From Gonocerus acuteangulatus (Eukaryota; Arthropoda; Insecta; Hemiptera; Coreidae), in NCBI GenBank assembly GCA_946811695.1, contig OX328124.1:89257972-89321971 (forward strand): a DNA stretch of 64,000 bases, in the 5' to 3' direction. The notes beneath the pieces are model-generated. The model saw only the letters and a list, made by a program, of their open reading frames with translations. It did no database searches and was not told the DNA's origin. The translations under genes were made by a program, and so were the position numbers. The stretch's first letter is position 1. Each line of letters starts with the position of its first letter. Of the stretch, positions 1 through 11,193 are shown piece after piece.

Positions 1-2441
1 TATTGGGTCTAATTGTTTTAGTGTTGTTTGGCTGGCAGATGAATATGCTATACATCCGTAGTCCAGTAAAGATCTGGTATAAGCACGATAGAATGTAAGC
101 ATGAGAGATCTGTCAGCACCCCATTTTGTGTTTGAAAGGACTTTTAAAAGGTTTATAGATTTCTTACACCTAGTAACAAGTTCTTTAATATGGGGTAACC
201 ATGTAAGTTTTTTGTCAAATGTAAGTCCTAAAAATTTTATGTTTTCTGCATTTGTGAGATATTTTCCGTATAGTGTGATAGTTGGATTTGGTCGGTCTTT
301 TTTCTTTGTAAATAATATACACTTGGATTTCTCCAGGGATAATGTGAAACCAGTGGATGAACTCCAACTTTCTAGTTTGTGTATGGCTTGTTGAATGTTG
401 TAGTGTGTTTCATGAAATGATTTTGATGAGTTATATATCAGTAAATCATCAGCATACAGGCAGTACGATATACCAGTTGGAATGTACCTTGTTACAGAAT
501 TGATAGCAATAGCAAAAAGGGTTGGACTTAAAACGCCTCCTTGTGGGACCCCATTTTGTTGTTGAAATATGTCTGATAATTCTCCTCCCACTCTGACCCG
601 GAAATTTCTATTTGATAAGTAATTATTAATGAAATATAGAATATTTCCTTCAATATTCCATTCCTTAAGTTGCTGTATTATTAACCTTTTCCATACTGTA
701 TCGTAATCTTTTTGTATATCTAAGGATACAGCGATGAAATATTCAGTATTTAGAAAAGCGTTCAGTATATCATTTTCTAGTCTGGCAATATGATGCATGG
801 TTGAATGCCCTGGGCGAAACCCGCATTGGAATTCTGTCATTAATTTATTTTTCTCGAGAAACCATAACAACCTTTTATTAAGCATTCTTTCGAATAGCTT
901 GCTAATACAGCTGGTTAAGGAAATGGGTCTGTAATTGGAGGGAAGCTTCTTGTCTTTTCCTGGTTTTAGAATAGGTATCACAATAGAAGAATTCCATATG
1001 TCAGGGTAGGTGCAGTTTTCATACATTCCATTCAGGCTATCAAGAAGAAGATTTAGCCCCTGAGTTGGAAGGTGTTTCAGCATGTCATTCGTTATACTGT
1101 CTGGACCTGAAGAAGTGGGTTTTAATGATTTTAAGGTTTGTGTCAGTTCGTTAAGTGTAAATGGTTCGTTAAGGGGGTGTTTGTATTTAGGTAAAATTGG
1201 TAAAGGCGTTTTCTCTATTGTCTGTTTATGATTTAGAAATTCATTTCTGTAATTTCCGTCACTGGAAATAGTGGAGAATTGGTTTCCTAAAATGTTACTA
1301 ATAGACAGTATGTTTGTTTCAATATTATTGTTATGAAAAAGTCCTGTTACTGGTGAATTGTATTTTTTATGTTGAATTTTGTTAACCTTCGACCAAATAT
1401 CCCGAATGGAAGAGAATTTATTTATACTACTGACATATTCAGTCCAACAAGTCTTGTTACTGCGTTTAACAACCCATTGAGCTTTTGCTTTCAATTTTTT
1501 ATAATTTTGCAAAAGTTCGTCTGACGGATTTCTGCAGAATAGGCGTAGTGCCTTTTTCCGATTTTTTTTTGCCTCTCTGCATTCCTCATTCCACCAGGGT
1601 ACTGGGCATTTTTTGTAATGGTTTGATGTCTTAGGTATACTCAATTCTGCTGCTTCTTTGATAATGTTCGTCATGTCTTCGACTGTTTGTAATCTTTTAT
1701 GCCTGTTATTTATTTGTTCTAAAATATAATTTTGATAAGAGTCCCAGTTGGCTTTTTTTGTATTGTATTTTGGAGGTGAGTTAAATAAAATGATAGGGGA
1801 AGAGTAATTGACTAATATTGGAAAATGGTCACTTCCACGAGAGTCTTGAGAGACAGCCCATGAAAACCGCGAGAATACTGAAGCAGAAGCAGCAGAAACG
1901 TCTATGTGAGAAAGTAGTCCAGTCCTGGAGCATAAATGTGTTGGTTCGTTAGTGTTTAATGGTATCAAGTCAGTGTTATCAAAAATACTTTGTATGTGGT
2001 TACCTCTGTGGTTGGTGTTTGTAGCCCCCCACATAAAATTTTCTGCATTTACATCAGAGAGAAATAATATAGGAGATGGTAATTGTGATATTAAGTCCAT
2101 GAGAGCATGTACGTCAATAGGTTCACCTCGTGGAAGGTATACAGAGCAGACAGTAAGTCGGAATGGGAGATGTACTACTGCAGCGACTGCTTGGATTGTA
2201 GTAAGCAGTCTTAGGGGTTCGCTGTATATGTTATCCCTAACACAGACAGCAACACCACCACATGCTTTTAAGCCCAAGACGTAGTCATTTCGGTATATCG
2301 TAAAACCATGTATGCTGAAGTTTTTACCGTGTTTTAGGTGTGTTTCCTGTAGAGCAATAATGTGTATGTCCGTGTCTTGCAACATCAACTTAAGTTCGCC
2401 AATTCGTCTATGCCGTTTATATTCCATTGGAGAACTGACAT
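1..2441 (-). pseudogene. LINE ORF2: AP endonuclease and reverse transcriptase, partial, one frameshift
   Basis: The likely original start is the ATG at 2441, giving MSVLQWNING, the usual first strand of the LINE AP-like endonuclease. A one-base loss near 2410-2418 then throws the frame; the rest is open in the frame of the ATG at 2427 for about 809 codons to base 1 with no stop. In that frame I see the endonuclease QETH motif (E codon 2344-2346), the catalytic SDHFP (H codon 1825-1827), then RT motifs: NYRPISL near 919-936, GFRPGHST near 800-825, GVPQGGVLSP near 523-552 and the catalytic YADD at 445-456. RT conserved blocks are in the standard order. It would nick target DNA and copy its RNA into the break. 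The 3' end is outside the window. Except for the one indel it looks young. Confidence 0.93.
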
Positions 2442-2586
2442 AATAAAATTTTGATATTAAAAACTGAAACCAGTAGCTTTATTACCAAGGGTAAATAAAC
2501 TGACCGCAAGTAAATTTTATAAATCAGGATGTAAAATCTTGTAATGTACAATGATTAGAATTAAGAGTATTAAACTAATATCCACT

Positions 2587-3829
2587 TTAACTGTCCTCAT
2601 TGCTGAGGTTTGTAAGATTGTCCTTTTTTGCACTAACCTGTTTTCCTTTTTTGTAAGACATATTCCTGGTTTCTATGTTACCACCTTTGGGAGTTTCAAT
2701 TTTCTCTTCCTTCACATTCTTCTTCTGTTTAGCATTTTCTTTTTCTTCACTGCTCTTCACTAAAGTTTTTTCAAATTTAGTTACGAGGCACTCCAGATTT
2801 TTAAATACTTTTTCAAAAATCTTTTCATTCTGTTTTGAATGTTCCTCTAATTTTGTTTCGACTTAAGACTGACAGGCGTTTTCAGCAGCGGCGGACGGTA
2901 GAGTTTCAGTTAGAACCTTCTCTAAAGCCATTATTCTTTCTTCAAGTCTACTACACATATCAGAAAGCTTGGTCAGCTGACTGCTTTCGTCCACGTTCTT
3001 GTTTACCGCAATAGCATATGACTTTGTGTTCAGAGCGAGCCTTCTTTTCTTTGCTTCATAGTACCCTATTTTTTCTGTCACCATCATTTTTTTTAATTTC
3101 GGTTTCTTCTTGGTATTTTGGGCAGGTTTTGTCTAATGAAGGATGATTACCTTTACAAAGAACGCACTTGATCTTTGAACATGGTCCGTCTGAGCACATT
3201 TTACAGATAGCATCGTTTTTACAATTAGTCCTTAGATGCCCGATTTCGAAACATTTCCTACAGATCATCGGCTGCGGGATAAATGGGCGTAACGGAATAG
3301 ATAGGTATCCGATGTATATATTTTCCGGAAGCTTAGGCGTTATAAAAGTATCTACAAAAAGCGAGGTTTCCCTTGAACCTAATCTTCTAATTGCTGATAC
3401 CGACTGGGATTTAAGTTCTGAGACTATTTCATTTTCATGCAGGTTCTTTAGTTCCCTGCAGTAGAACACTCCCTGGCTTTTATTTAAGTTTTTGTGAGGA
3501 GCCACTGTTATTTTAAGATTGTTGAAATGGGTTTGCTTCAAAATCCTTGTAGCTACTGTTGTATTGGGAACATCTAAAAGTAAATCTCCATGCTTTCTAA
3601 GTTTTTTTACTTTGATTTGCTTAGAAAAGGAAGATACCCAGCCGTGAATATGAAAAGGGTTTACGTTGTTGAACGATCTATTCTCCTCTTCTATATGCAC
3701 GCTGATGAATCTTAGAGCTTGCGGGTTAACTTCTTCCTGAGTCTCAAACCACGATCGGCGTGTAGGCTGACAGCTTTTTCCGTCTTCTCTTATCATTTCG
3801 GCACTGTATTCACTCATTTTTTTTTCCAT
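2587..3829 (-). pseudogene. LINE ORF1: nucleic-acid-binding zinc-knuckle protein, broken
   Basis: The gag-like first ORF of the LINE, about 414 codons. From 3829 it reads through an N-terminal region resembling the RNA-binding fold of such proteins to three Cys-rich knuckles near residues 190-240, the first being CRKCFEIGHLRTNC (CX2CX4HX4C) and the last CVLCKGNHPSLDKTC. It then meets an eight-A run (3087-3094 on plus) where one extra A shifts the frame; the first frame stops at 3056. The other frame continues into a Lys/Glu-rich coiled-coil-like tail, crosses an in-frame TAA near 2863-2865, and ends at the TAA at 2587-2589. MEKKMSEY at 3829 or MSEY at 3817 could be the start. ORF1 proteins of this kind bind the element RNA. 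The homopolymer indel could be a sequencing error; the stop probably is not. Confidence 0.88.
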
Positions 3830-3932
3830 TAATATAGAAACTTCTAGAATTGAAGAAAGAACTTAGCCGCGCTTGGTATTTGCACTAGCCGTAGGTCCAG
3901 AAGAATGTTACCTGCTGGGGTAATAAACATTT

Positions 3933-4084
3933 ACGGCGGCCTACATCCTAGATTCATAAGTAGGGAGATGGTGGGTTCCATCCCCACCGGTGCCAGAAAT
4001 TTTCTCATCTCAGGGCTCGCTGAGAAAATTCCTGGCTGCACCCTGGATGTCGGCGCTAATGGCCAAGAATTATGTCGATGCGCC

Positions 4085-4120
<36 letters not shown>
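3933..4120 (+). mobile_element. tRNA-type SINE with poly(A) tail
   Basis: A short element with a B-box-like GGGTTCCATCCC, a central body (TCTCATCTCAGG...GAGAAAATTCC), the tail block GTCGGCGCTAATGGCC followed by GATGCGCCGT, and a 34-A tail (4087-4120). The body and tail match other SINE copies here (16500, 37251, 52051, 59050). The head has lost a clear A box. It sits directly upstream of the LINE leader. Confidence 0.8.
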
Positions 4121-4123
<3 letters not shown>

Positions 4124-4208
4124 AGATCTCCACCACTAATGATTTATTTTATCGCCAAAGCATACTTTCGGAGTCTACAGCTCCATCATCAGTGCTTCTA
4201 GTTCCATA

Positions 4209-4262
4209 CTGCAGGCGGTTCACTCGTAGACTGTCTGGAGTCTACGAGTGAACCGCCTGCAG
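4209..4262. repeat. Perfect 24-bp hairpin with 6-base loop
   Basis: The 24 bases at 4209-4232 (starting CTGCAGGCGGTTCACTC) are repeated exactly in reverse complement at 4239-4262, separated by GTCTGG. No mismatch is seen. It is more GC-rich than its surroundings and sits just beyond a SINE poly(A). It could be the tip of a small foldback element, a microRNA-like hairpin, or a cloning/assembly foldback. Confidence 0.95.
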
Positions 4263-4562
4263 GAAAAGTAAAAGTTTTTTCCCAAAGCGAAAGTTGACAA
4301 TTTCCACATAAAATACTGTCAATTTCCTGTCCTCTGTGGCTTCTGAAATTGAGATTTCATTGGAGCAGATGGTAAAATTTTTGACAAAATATCACAATAA
4401 GTCAAACTTTTAAATTTTAAAATAATATTATACTAAAAATGTTACTGGAATTTACATAAATGTTCCACCAGTATTACTACTAGATTCATATAATAAATAA
4501 ATAATAAATCATTATTTATATTATTGACAATGTAATTAAACTAATGTGCGTATATGCTTACA

Positions 4563-4620
<58 letters not shown>

Positions 4621-5620
4621 CTATATGGATTTCTTTTATTATACGAAAGTGAAAAAGAGGGTTTCCGTTCGTCAGATACAGCGCCGTAATTTTGTTTTCG
4701 AAGAATTACAACTTTTTTTTTTTTTTTTACTTTAACATCCCAAATAAAACTTATGACATAAAGAATTGAAAAATATTTATTTATTTGCTATCCGTAAATT
4801 GGAGAAAATTACTTACTGATTTTGGCCACACACGGTTGTATTATTCCCTAAGTAGCAAATTTACTATATTTGGTGTAGGCTTTATCTGTATACTCCCTCA
4901 TGATCCCGTACAGAGATAAATCCTTGTGAAAAGAAAACATAACCTTGGAGAAAACACGGCTGACTAGTGTGTAAAAATGCAACGGGCGTAAAATAGCTCA
5001 CAAGCCCGAGTATGACATCTCTCTAGAGAAGGGAGGTGAAGTTATACTATACTTGGAAAAGTTCTTTCCCATCCATAAAAACACCATATTTCTGCTTCTG
5101 AGAACTCCCTCAATTTTTCATCAGCATAAAAAACACGGTACTCCTAATGTTTACAATTCGCAATTTTGTTCCAAACGAACACTGATTATTTTCTTCTTTT
5201 TTTTTGTCTGATCAACCTTTCCTGGACTATATTAACAGAATTGATATACAGCATTTCTAAAGTATGACGACAATATTTTATAACTGTTGTACTTGTATTC
5301 GTTTAAGGATATTTTTTGGGTTCAAAACCGACGACGGCTTCCAGTCCAACTGATGGCTGAATCAGCATATTTGGCATCATAAAGATATTATTTTTTCATA
5401 CACAATTTGTTCTCTTTGGAATGATAATGTGTTTCTGGCCCTTGTATAAACCATAGATCGGTTTCATGTTATTTCATTTTATTAGTGCATTTATATTATA
5501 GCAACTCTGATATTTATTTATTTTGTTTTTATTTAACTTATTTTTACACAAAATTTATATATTTTGAAAACTTTATTTAAACCTATTTGTTTATCTTTTA
5601 TGTTATTATTACACTTTTGC
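4263..5620. other. Intergenic AT-rich stretch with a (TA)n run
   Basis: No coding signal. Contains an uninterrupted (TA)n microsatellite at about 4565-4617 and a T-run near 4713-4728. Open frames through the microsatellite are poly-Tyr/Ile artefacts. Confidence 0.7.
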
Positions 5621-5628
5621 ATTATGAC

Positions 5629-5672
5629 AGCCCTTCATGTTTCGTGGCCTACAAGCCACCTCCTCAGGGGCC
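5629..5672 (-). ncRNA. Hammerhead-ribozyme-like motif (degenerate)
   Basis: On the minus strand: GGCCC, then CTGAGGA (5667-5661), a hairpin GTGGC/GCCAC, GAAAC (5643-5639), then ATGAAGGGCT. CTGANGA, a stem, then GAAA is the conserved hammerhead core, and GGCCC can pair with GGGCT as stem I. Compared with the 48-kb copies, the U before the cleavage base is A here, so cleavage is unlikely. Hammerheads of this layout with very short stem III are known in Penelope-like elements and retrozymes. Confidence 0.5.
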
Positions 5673-5699
5673 GTTAAATCCCCATGTGTAGTCCATTAG

Positions 5700-7300
5700 C
5701 CACCCATATTAAGACTATTGGCCACTGTGGAAGAGGCATGTAGGCCACCATACGTGTAGGGCAGTCGTGGAAGAATGTGGCACAAAAGAAAAAGAAGTAT
5801 TATATTTTTGATTTATAAAAAAAAAGTAAATATACTTGATTGGTCAGATATACCTCGAATAGAATAAGAAGCATGGATTGTTCATGCCTAAATACTCACG
5901 GCTACAGGGCCTCCAAAAAAAGATCAATACATTAGAGATACCGAAATTAAACGGAAAATACCAGAATATGCAAATTGGAATACGGTTTTATTTCGGCGAA
6001 ATTCTCTCGAAAACTACGTAGTTTTTACTTTAACAGGTTACCCGGCAAATTTAGTTTTAGTGTATGTTCCTAATTCGGCAAACAGATATTTCGGTATCGC
6101 GAACAAAAAACGCATTAGTGGATTATTAAAACATGTACGTATTCTACCTTAATTTTGTTTCATTATCAGTTTCCAAGCGGAGGCCTAAATGACTAAAATA
6201 AAAATCAATGAAACGGAAAGGACGCCATGGAATGTATCTGAAGAGGAATGCGGTGACCAGGAGAGGGTATAGAGGATTGGGTAGTGTTCAGTAACGATTT
6301 TGGTCGGTGGGATTGGTGTGGCCAGACCACAAACCAGATACCAGAGCCTTTCTCTTGAATAATCAATGGAAGACTTGAGCTCAAACCGTCTATAAGCACT
6401 TGAAAGAATTTATTCAGATAAACCTTTGGCAGTAAATACAAATTTTAAACTCAAATTGATATAAAAAGAATATTTAAGTGAAATCAATAGGCATTTTATA
6501 TATCTGCCCTCTTCCGAAAGAGAGGAGAGATACAGAATTTCATAATATATGTACAGATCAGAATGACAATGGCGTAAGTCTCTGCTAATAATAGAACCAT
6601 AATAGGTGATTTATGAAAAACAAAGTATACAGTAAATACTGGGGCTTTATACAATTCAAAATACAATAAAACTAATTGTCAATACAACACATCGATGGTC
6701 ACTGAGATTAACTTGGCAAGTCCAAAACCTAAACTCTTTAGTGTAGCTCTTTAACAGGGAATTAACAGAGAAAACGCGATATTTTACGAGATGCCATGAA
6801 ACATATATCTTTATAAGTCAGAATCGATCGAGGCTAAGAATTAGTGACTTTTTTACATTATTCAAGAGTCTTACGAGGCAATCATAATGAACTTAACTCA
6901 TTTTTCAATTTTTGCCTGTGTCCATCCAGTTTTTTAAGTAGTTGTTACACAAAAACCTTAAGTACTCAGAACGTACTTAGACCAGAACGTACTTGCACCA
7001 GTTTCATTCTAGCCAGCTCATAGATTGGCCAATTTCTTGGAGACAAAGAATGAAGTTTTTATTTCATGCTTTAAATAACGTCAATCACTTGAAATCTTAT
7101 GCTCCAAAATTTTAAAGAAGAAAAGAACGGACCGCATTCTGCAGTAATCCGCAACGACTATACTAAGAAAAAGTTTATCTCCAGTTAGACTTGTGTACTA
7201 AAAAAACAAAAACAACAATTTCCAGGGGCTTTTTCATCTAGGAATAGAAATTTTAGTATTTTGTTTCAAAACTTTAGCTGAAAACTGACTCGATAAACTC

Positions 7301-7302
<2 letters not shown>
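5700..7302. other. Intergenic, nothing recognised
   Basis: AT-rich sequence without a supported gene. A 78-codon minus frame at 6205-6441 has no recognisable motif and is regarded as chance. No repeat family was identified apart from a few GGCC-rich words next to the hammerhead-like motif. Confidence 0.6.
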
Positions 7303-7333
<31 letters not shown>

Positions 7334-7510
7334 GGCGACTCCTTGCCAATTAGCGCCTGGATATCTATTGGACCACACTATAATAATGCGAACAGCACGT
7401 AATTTACCTTGGCGGTCACCAATCCAAGTATTGTCCACGCCCGTCGTTGCTTAAATGCGATAATTTAGGGTAAACCGTGTAATCAGCGTGGCTATGGAGG
7501 TCGGCTTCAT
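7303..7510 (-). mobile_element. 5S rRNA-derived SINE (SINE3-like)
   Basis: Read on the minus strand, 7507 to 7386 follows a 5S rRNA from end to end: GACCTCCATAGCCACG near the start, AAGCAACGACGGGCGTGG in the middle and TACTTGGATTGGTGACCGCC at the 3' internal-promoter side, ending CGTGCTGTTCGC. It is followed by a tail block GGCGCTAATTGGCAAGG and GTCGCCGT, then about 29 A (T-run 7303-7331 on plus). A free 5S gene would not have this tail or poly(A), so this is a 5S-headed retroposon. The tail resembles that of the tRNA-headed SINEs in this window. Confidence 0.85.
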
Positions 7511-9080
7511 TTTGCTATTTAACAAATTGAATTACCTTCTCGGATGAGGCCTCCAAAATAAAAGAGATTTTAGGAGCAAAAATGGCGGAATGCAAAGATA
7601 AGCCCGGTCTTTAGGCGGAAATTACTCTCTCCCTCTGACTTCCGTAGGTTCTGAGACCGGGCTATAACAAAGTTTAAAACACAACTTCTTTCTCATTTTT
7701 GTTAGCGTGTTTCATCCCTGGGAATGAGGAATGTCTGAAATATCAACCATTCCGACCCTATAGCTCACGAGAATGTAACATAAAATAAAAAAAATTACAT
7801 ATATATTTAATTATTTATTACGAAAGATATAATGAAATATTAAAAATATTTCGCAAAGGAATACCTAAAACACTATCAAATGTTGGGAAATAAAGCAGAA
7901 ACTCTGGCTTTACAAATGGAAAGAACCAAAGTTGAAAATGTATAGAAAAATTAGGAACGTACCACATAAGGTAAAACAAATAATTTGACAATTTCTACAT
8001 TATTTTGGAAAATTATTGTCTACAACTTGCATTTTTACAATACTTGCATCTCATACAATGTGGGGTCACCTATCAGTCTCATTTTTTTCTGGCGATTCTG
8101 CATCGATAAATAGATATTTTCCCGATCGTTTCGCCCAATGCGATTTAGGAGCTAAGAAATAAAATAAAATACGTTGAAAATTCATTATTTTATTTGTTAT
8201 ATTTTTATTTTAAATGCATCTGCTCCTAGACCTTTAGCGCTGGATTCATGGCTGCCAGCCATCTTTTCTTCTTGCAATTAGAAAACACACAGTGACCTAG
8301 ACTCAATGGGTAAAGTATTATTTTCTTTTTCGGTTTCCCCTATATTTTTCCATTTACAAAATAAAAATAATATCAACATATGTGGCAAAAATATGTATTT
8401 ATTGCAGAATAAGTTAAAATATGGGGTTTTCACAGAATATATAAATTAAAAAACTGTTCAAATTCTTTAAAATCACTTAAAACGTGTAGAATTATATCAG
8501 CGAATCAGAAAAATAGGTATGTAAGTGCAATAACTACCGCTCCCTACTTTTAACTAATAATCAATACATAAATATGAAAGGTATGGACATCATTCTTCCA
8601 AATCCTTCTTAGATTGTAGTCGGATTGATTGTGTCGGTCTATCCGAACCGAATCCCAGAGAGGTATAGACTTCATTGATTGCCTTGGCTTATGGACCTGT
8701 AGTGGTCCTTAAAGTTTAAGTAGGACAATCCCGCTGGTAAATTGGATGCTCGAGGCGGACCGCAAATCAGGGAAAACACAGTACATCCTATTCAACTATT
8801 TATCAATAGTGAACAATTAGTTTCCAGTTTGAGTTACCAAATTATATATTACTATTTAATCATCCGTTTATAATTACTTCGTTTGTATTGATCGAAAGAG
8901 TTCATTAATTCCTTTTGGTCTCTACATAGGCAAAGAAACTTAGAAAACTTTCCTAATTTTTTGTAAATAAAAAATTAGTTGTTTCTTAAATGAATGTCCA
9001 AAGCGAAAAATCAAGCTCGTATTAGGGAAGTTAGGTATAGTCAGGCAGTGAGGAATGGACCATAACTTCAGAGTCTAAGC
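7511..9080. other. Intergenic, one small inverted repeat
   Basis: No gene seen. AGCCCGGTCT (about 7603-7612) and AGACCGGGCT (about 7655-7666) form a short inverted repeat with a GC-richer spacer. The remainder is AT-rich and featureless to me. Confidence 0.55.
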
Positions 9081-9084
9081 GGAT

Positions 9085-9376
9085 GCTGAGTTTGGGACCA
9101 AAAGGTTCTGCGGCAGATTTCTGCTCCCGTGAAGATTGGTGAGCAGTCGAGGATTAGGAGAAGCCATGAGCTGCGGGATCTTTATGTAGAGCCGAACATA
9201 GTGGCACACATAAAGGTGGGGCGGCTGCGAAGGCTTCGCCGTGTGGAAAGGATGGGACCTACACGACTCTCTCACAGACTCCTGTACGGCAAGCCTGGAG
9301 GAGGACGGAGGCGAGGGAAGCCCCGTTTTCGCTGGCACAAAAGAAACAAGATTATTCATATTTATAGTATATTCTG
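9085..9376 (+). pseudogene. LINE ORF2 C-terminal fragment, RTE-like
   Basis: The frame through 9100-9377 reads VLRQISAPVKIGEQ, then LRDLYVEPNIVAHIKVGRLR, and RVERMGPTRLSHRL before YGKPGGGRRRGKPRFRWHK. This order (KVLRxI..P, ELYxLYxEPxIVxxIKxxRLRxLGHVxRM, GKPxGxRxRGRPxxRW) is the conserved C-terminal segment of RTE/CR1-like LINE reverse transcriptases widespread in arthropods. Only this last part remains; there is no endonuclease or RT catalytic core. The segment is strikingly GC-rich against its neighbourhood, as expected of transplanted coding DNA. Confidence 0.85.
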
Positions 9377-9389
9377 ATACACGGTGCAT

Positions 9390-10490
9390 TCGAAAATCAA
9401 AGTAGGATTGTCACCCCACCATATACACAGTCAAACCAAAAATAAATGGACAACAATTTGCGATTGGATATTCATAATGAAGTTCCTTAAAATAGAAAGT
9501 TTCTGCTTTTTAAAATCATCCAGGATTGTTGACAGTTTAATAATTATATTCAGTTCATCATAAATTATGCGCCATATATAAACAGTCTGTGCGTTACGGC
9601 ATAATGTTCTCTTGGCATGACAAATATACTTTCCGAAGGCAGCCGTCATAAAGATATAAGTTACATACTACCTGCAATAAAAGGTTACATAATCATAATT
9701 AACCCATCTCACCTTTGGCTACAATAAAAATAGCACTTTTTAGAAATATTCTCATTATTATTTCGGTTTTATATTTTTTTAAGTCATTTTTGTTAAGTAT
9801 TTATTTTTAATGTTATTTACTAGTTTATTTTCTATTTATTTACTCTTTTTTTTTTCATTTTTCTTTTCTTGTTTATCCATACAGACATTTCATGGCAATG
9901 CTTACCTGATTCAATTTCCTATAGCAGTTAAATAATTTTTCAAAGGGGTATCGTTATCTGCATCTACGAAAGCAAATTTTAATGCTATGCGCCATATGCG
10001 CCATGATGCGGAGAATCACTTAAAAATAATATATTCAGAAATCAAAGAGATGTTCCTTTTATTTAGTTTTTTTAAACAATTTGCAATTTTCCATTCTGCA
10101 TTGATTACTAAATAACTGTCACACAGTTTTTCTTGCTATAGACGTCTCTGATAGTATTTTGATTTCATACAAAGTCGCGAATAACGAGGCTATTGAGAAA
10201 ACGTTCAGGTGTCTAGGAGGCGCTTGAAAAATTTATCTGCAAGACAGTTATGTTCTGGATTCCCCATATCATTTTCAGTTTACAGTATAACCTGCTGTAT
10301 TTTCCCCGCATTTTCCTGCAATCTCTGAACGTGATTTCCCTGTAAGTAGGCTTCTTCTTTGATCGTGATTCAGTTCCCATATTGTGAGGAGGAAATATAT
10401 ATATTTTTTTTTTTACATTGTTGGAGAATGCTGGATGGTGGAAAATTGATGTTCCAAGTATGAAAAAATGGTCGAAAATTCCCACAAGTG
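9390..10490. other. Intergenic, nothing recognised
   Basis: AT-rich. Minus-strand open frames at 9431-9649 and 10213-10485 show no motif, no family resemblance and no flanking signals; treated as chance. Confidence 0.55.
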
Positions 10491-10499
10491 TTTTATTGG

Positions 10500-10545
10500 C
10501 AAAACGTTTTCAGGGACTTAGCCCCCATCCTCTGGAGCCATTGAA
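10500..10545 (-). ncRNA. Hammerhead-like motif, weak copy
   Basis: On the minus strand: CCAGAGGATGGGGGCTAAG, then TCCCTGAAAACGTTTTGCC. The hairpin GGG...CCC with GAAAACGT after it matches the layout of the other copies, but CTGANGA has become CAGAGGA and the GAAA run has an extra base. Judged a decayed member of the same repeat family as 5629 and 48194. Confidence 0.35.
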
Positions 10546-10549
10546 ACCT

Positions 10550-11101
10550 CAACAGTTTTGGTGTACGTAATTTTAGTTGACCTATAAAATATTCTTGTTT
10601 AACATATTATTCATAGTCTAAAAATTAAAATTTTTGATTAAAATTGAAGTTCAAATGCAAAAATTCAAATTCTTGTCAGTATGTAAAAATGTTTACTGTA
10701 CATCCCCTGCTTGTGTGGTCCACTCGCCACCATACTAATGCTAACAATACCGAATCATCTGCTCGAGAGGCTTAGAAATCAGCTGATCATAAAATGTTAT
10801 ATAACAATTATACTGTTACCACTTTCAGAAACAGTTATTCAACAAGACTTTGAAGCGGTTACTCGTAATAATAAGATACCAAAAACAATTAAACCCAAAA
10901 AAATTAGAGTAATAAAGAAAAACAAATTTTTTGTCTAATCTTTTTTTTTTTGTAGCTATGGTAGTAAAAATAATTAATATAATAATATTTTATATACTAT
11001 TTTTGCTAACAAATGGGCAATATTGTTACTGTAATGCAATAAATTATGTACGAAAGCTTTATTTTGAGTTTCTAATATTATTGGACACATAAATGCCATT
11101 T

Positions 11102-11141
<40 letters not shown>

Positions 11142-11190
11142 ATTATTATTGTATTTTAATTCAATTAGAAAGAAAGAAATGTCGTAAGTT
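10550..11190. other. Intergenic with a 35-A run
   Basis: AT-rich. Contains a pure A run at 11105-11139 preceded by TTATTGGACACATAAATGCC, which may be the tail of an old retroposon, but no head is recognisable. The plus frame at 10711-10938 has no recognisable motif. Confidence 0.5.
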
Positions 11191-11193
11191 TTT

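Larger units (their letters stand above)
1..3925 (-). mobile_element. Non-LTR retrotransposon, I/Jockey-type, 5' two thirds
   Basis: A two-ORF LINE lies on the minus strand and runs off the left edge of the window. Order in its own sense: a short 5' leader (about 3925-3830), ORF1 with zinc knuckles (3829-2587), a 145-bp gap, then ORF2 with endonuclease and reverse transcriptase (2441 to beyond 1). The two-ORF plan, the CCHC gag-like ORF1 and the APE endonuclease before the RT place it in the I/Jockey group. The ORF2 3' end is outside the window, so presence of an RNase H domain, which separates I-like from Jockey-like clades, cannot be tested. The 5' boundary near 3925 is set only by the start of an adjoining SINE-like sequence and is uncertain. 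Confidence 0.9.

Noticed and set aside
101..394. Plus-strand open frames at 101-394, 1952-2284, 2551-2866 and 3168-3464
   Set aside because: They lie opposite the LINE ORFs, whose minus-strand reading has clear RT, endonuclease and zinc motifs.
7386..7507. A genuine 5S rRNA gene
   Set aside because: Many changed bases, a SINE-type tail and poly(A) follow directly, and there is no T-run terminator in the 5S position.
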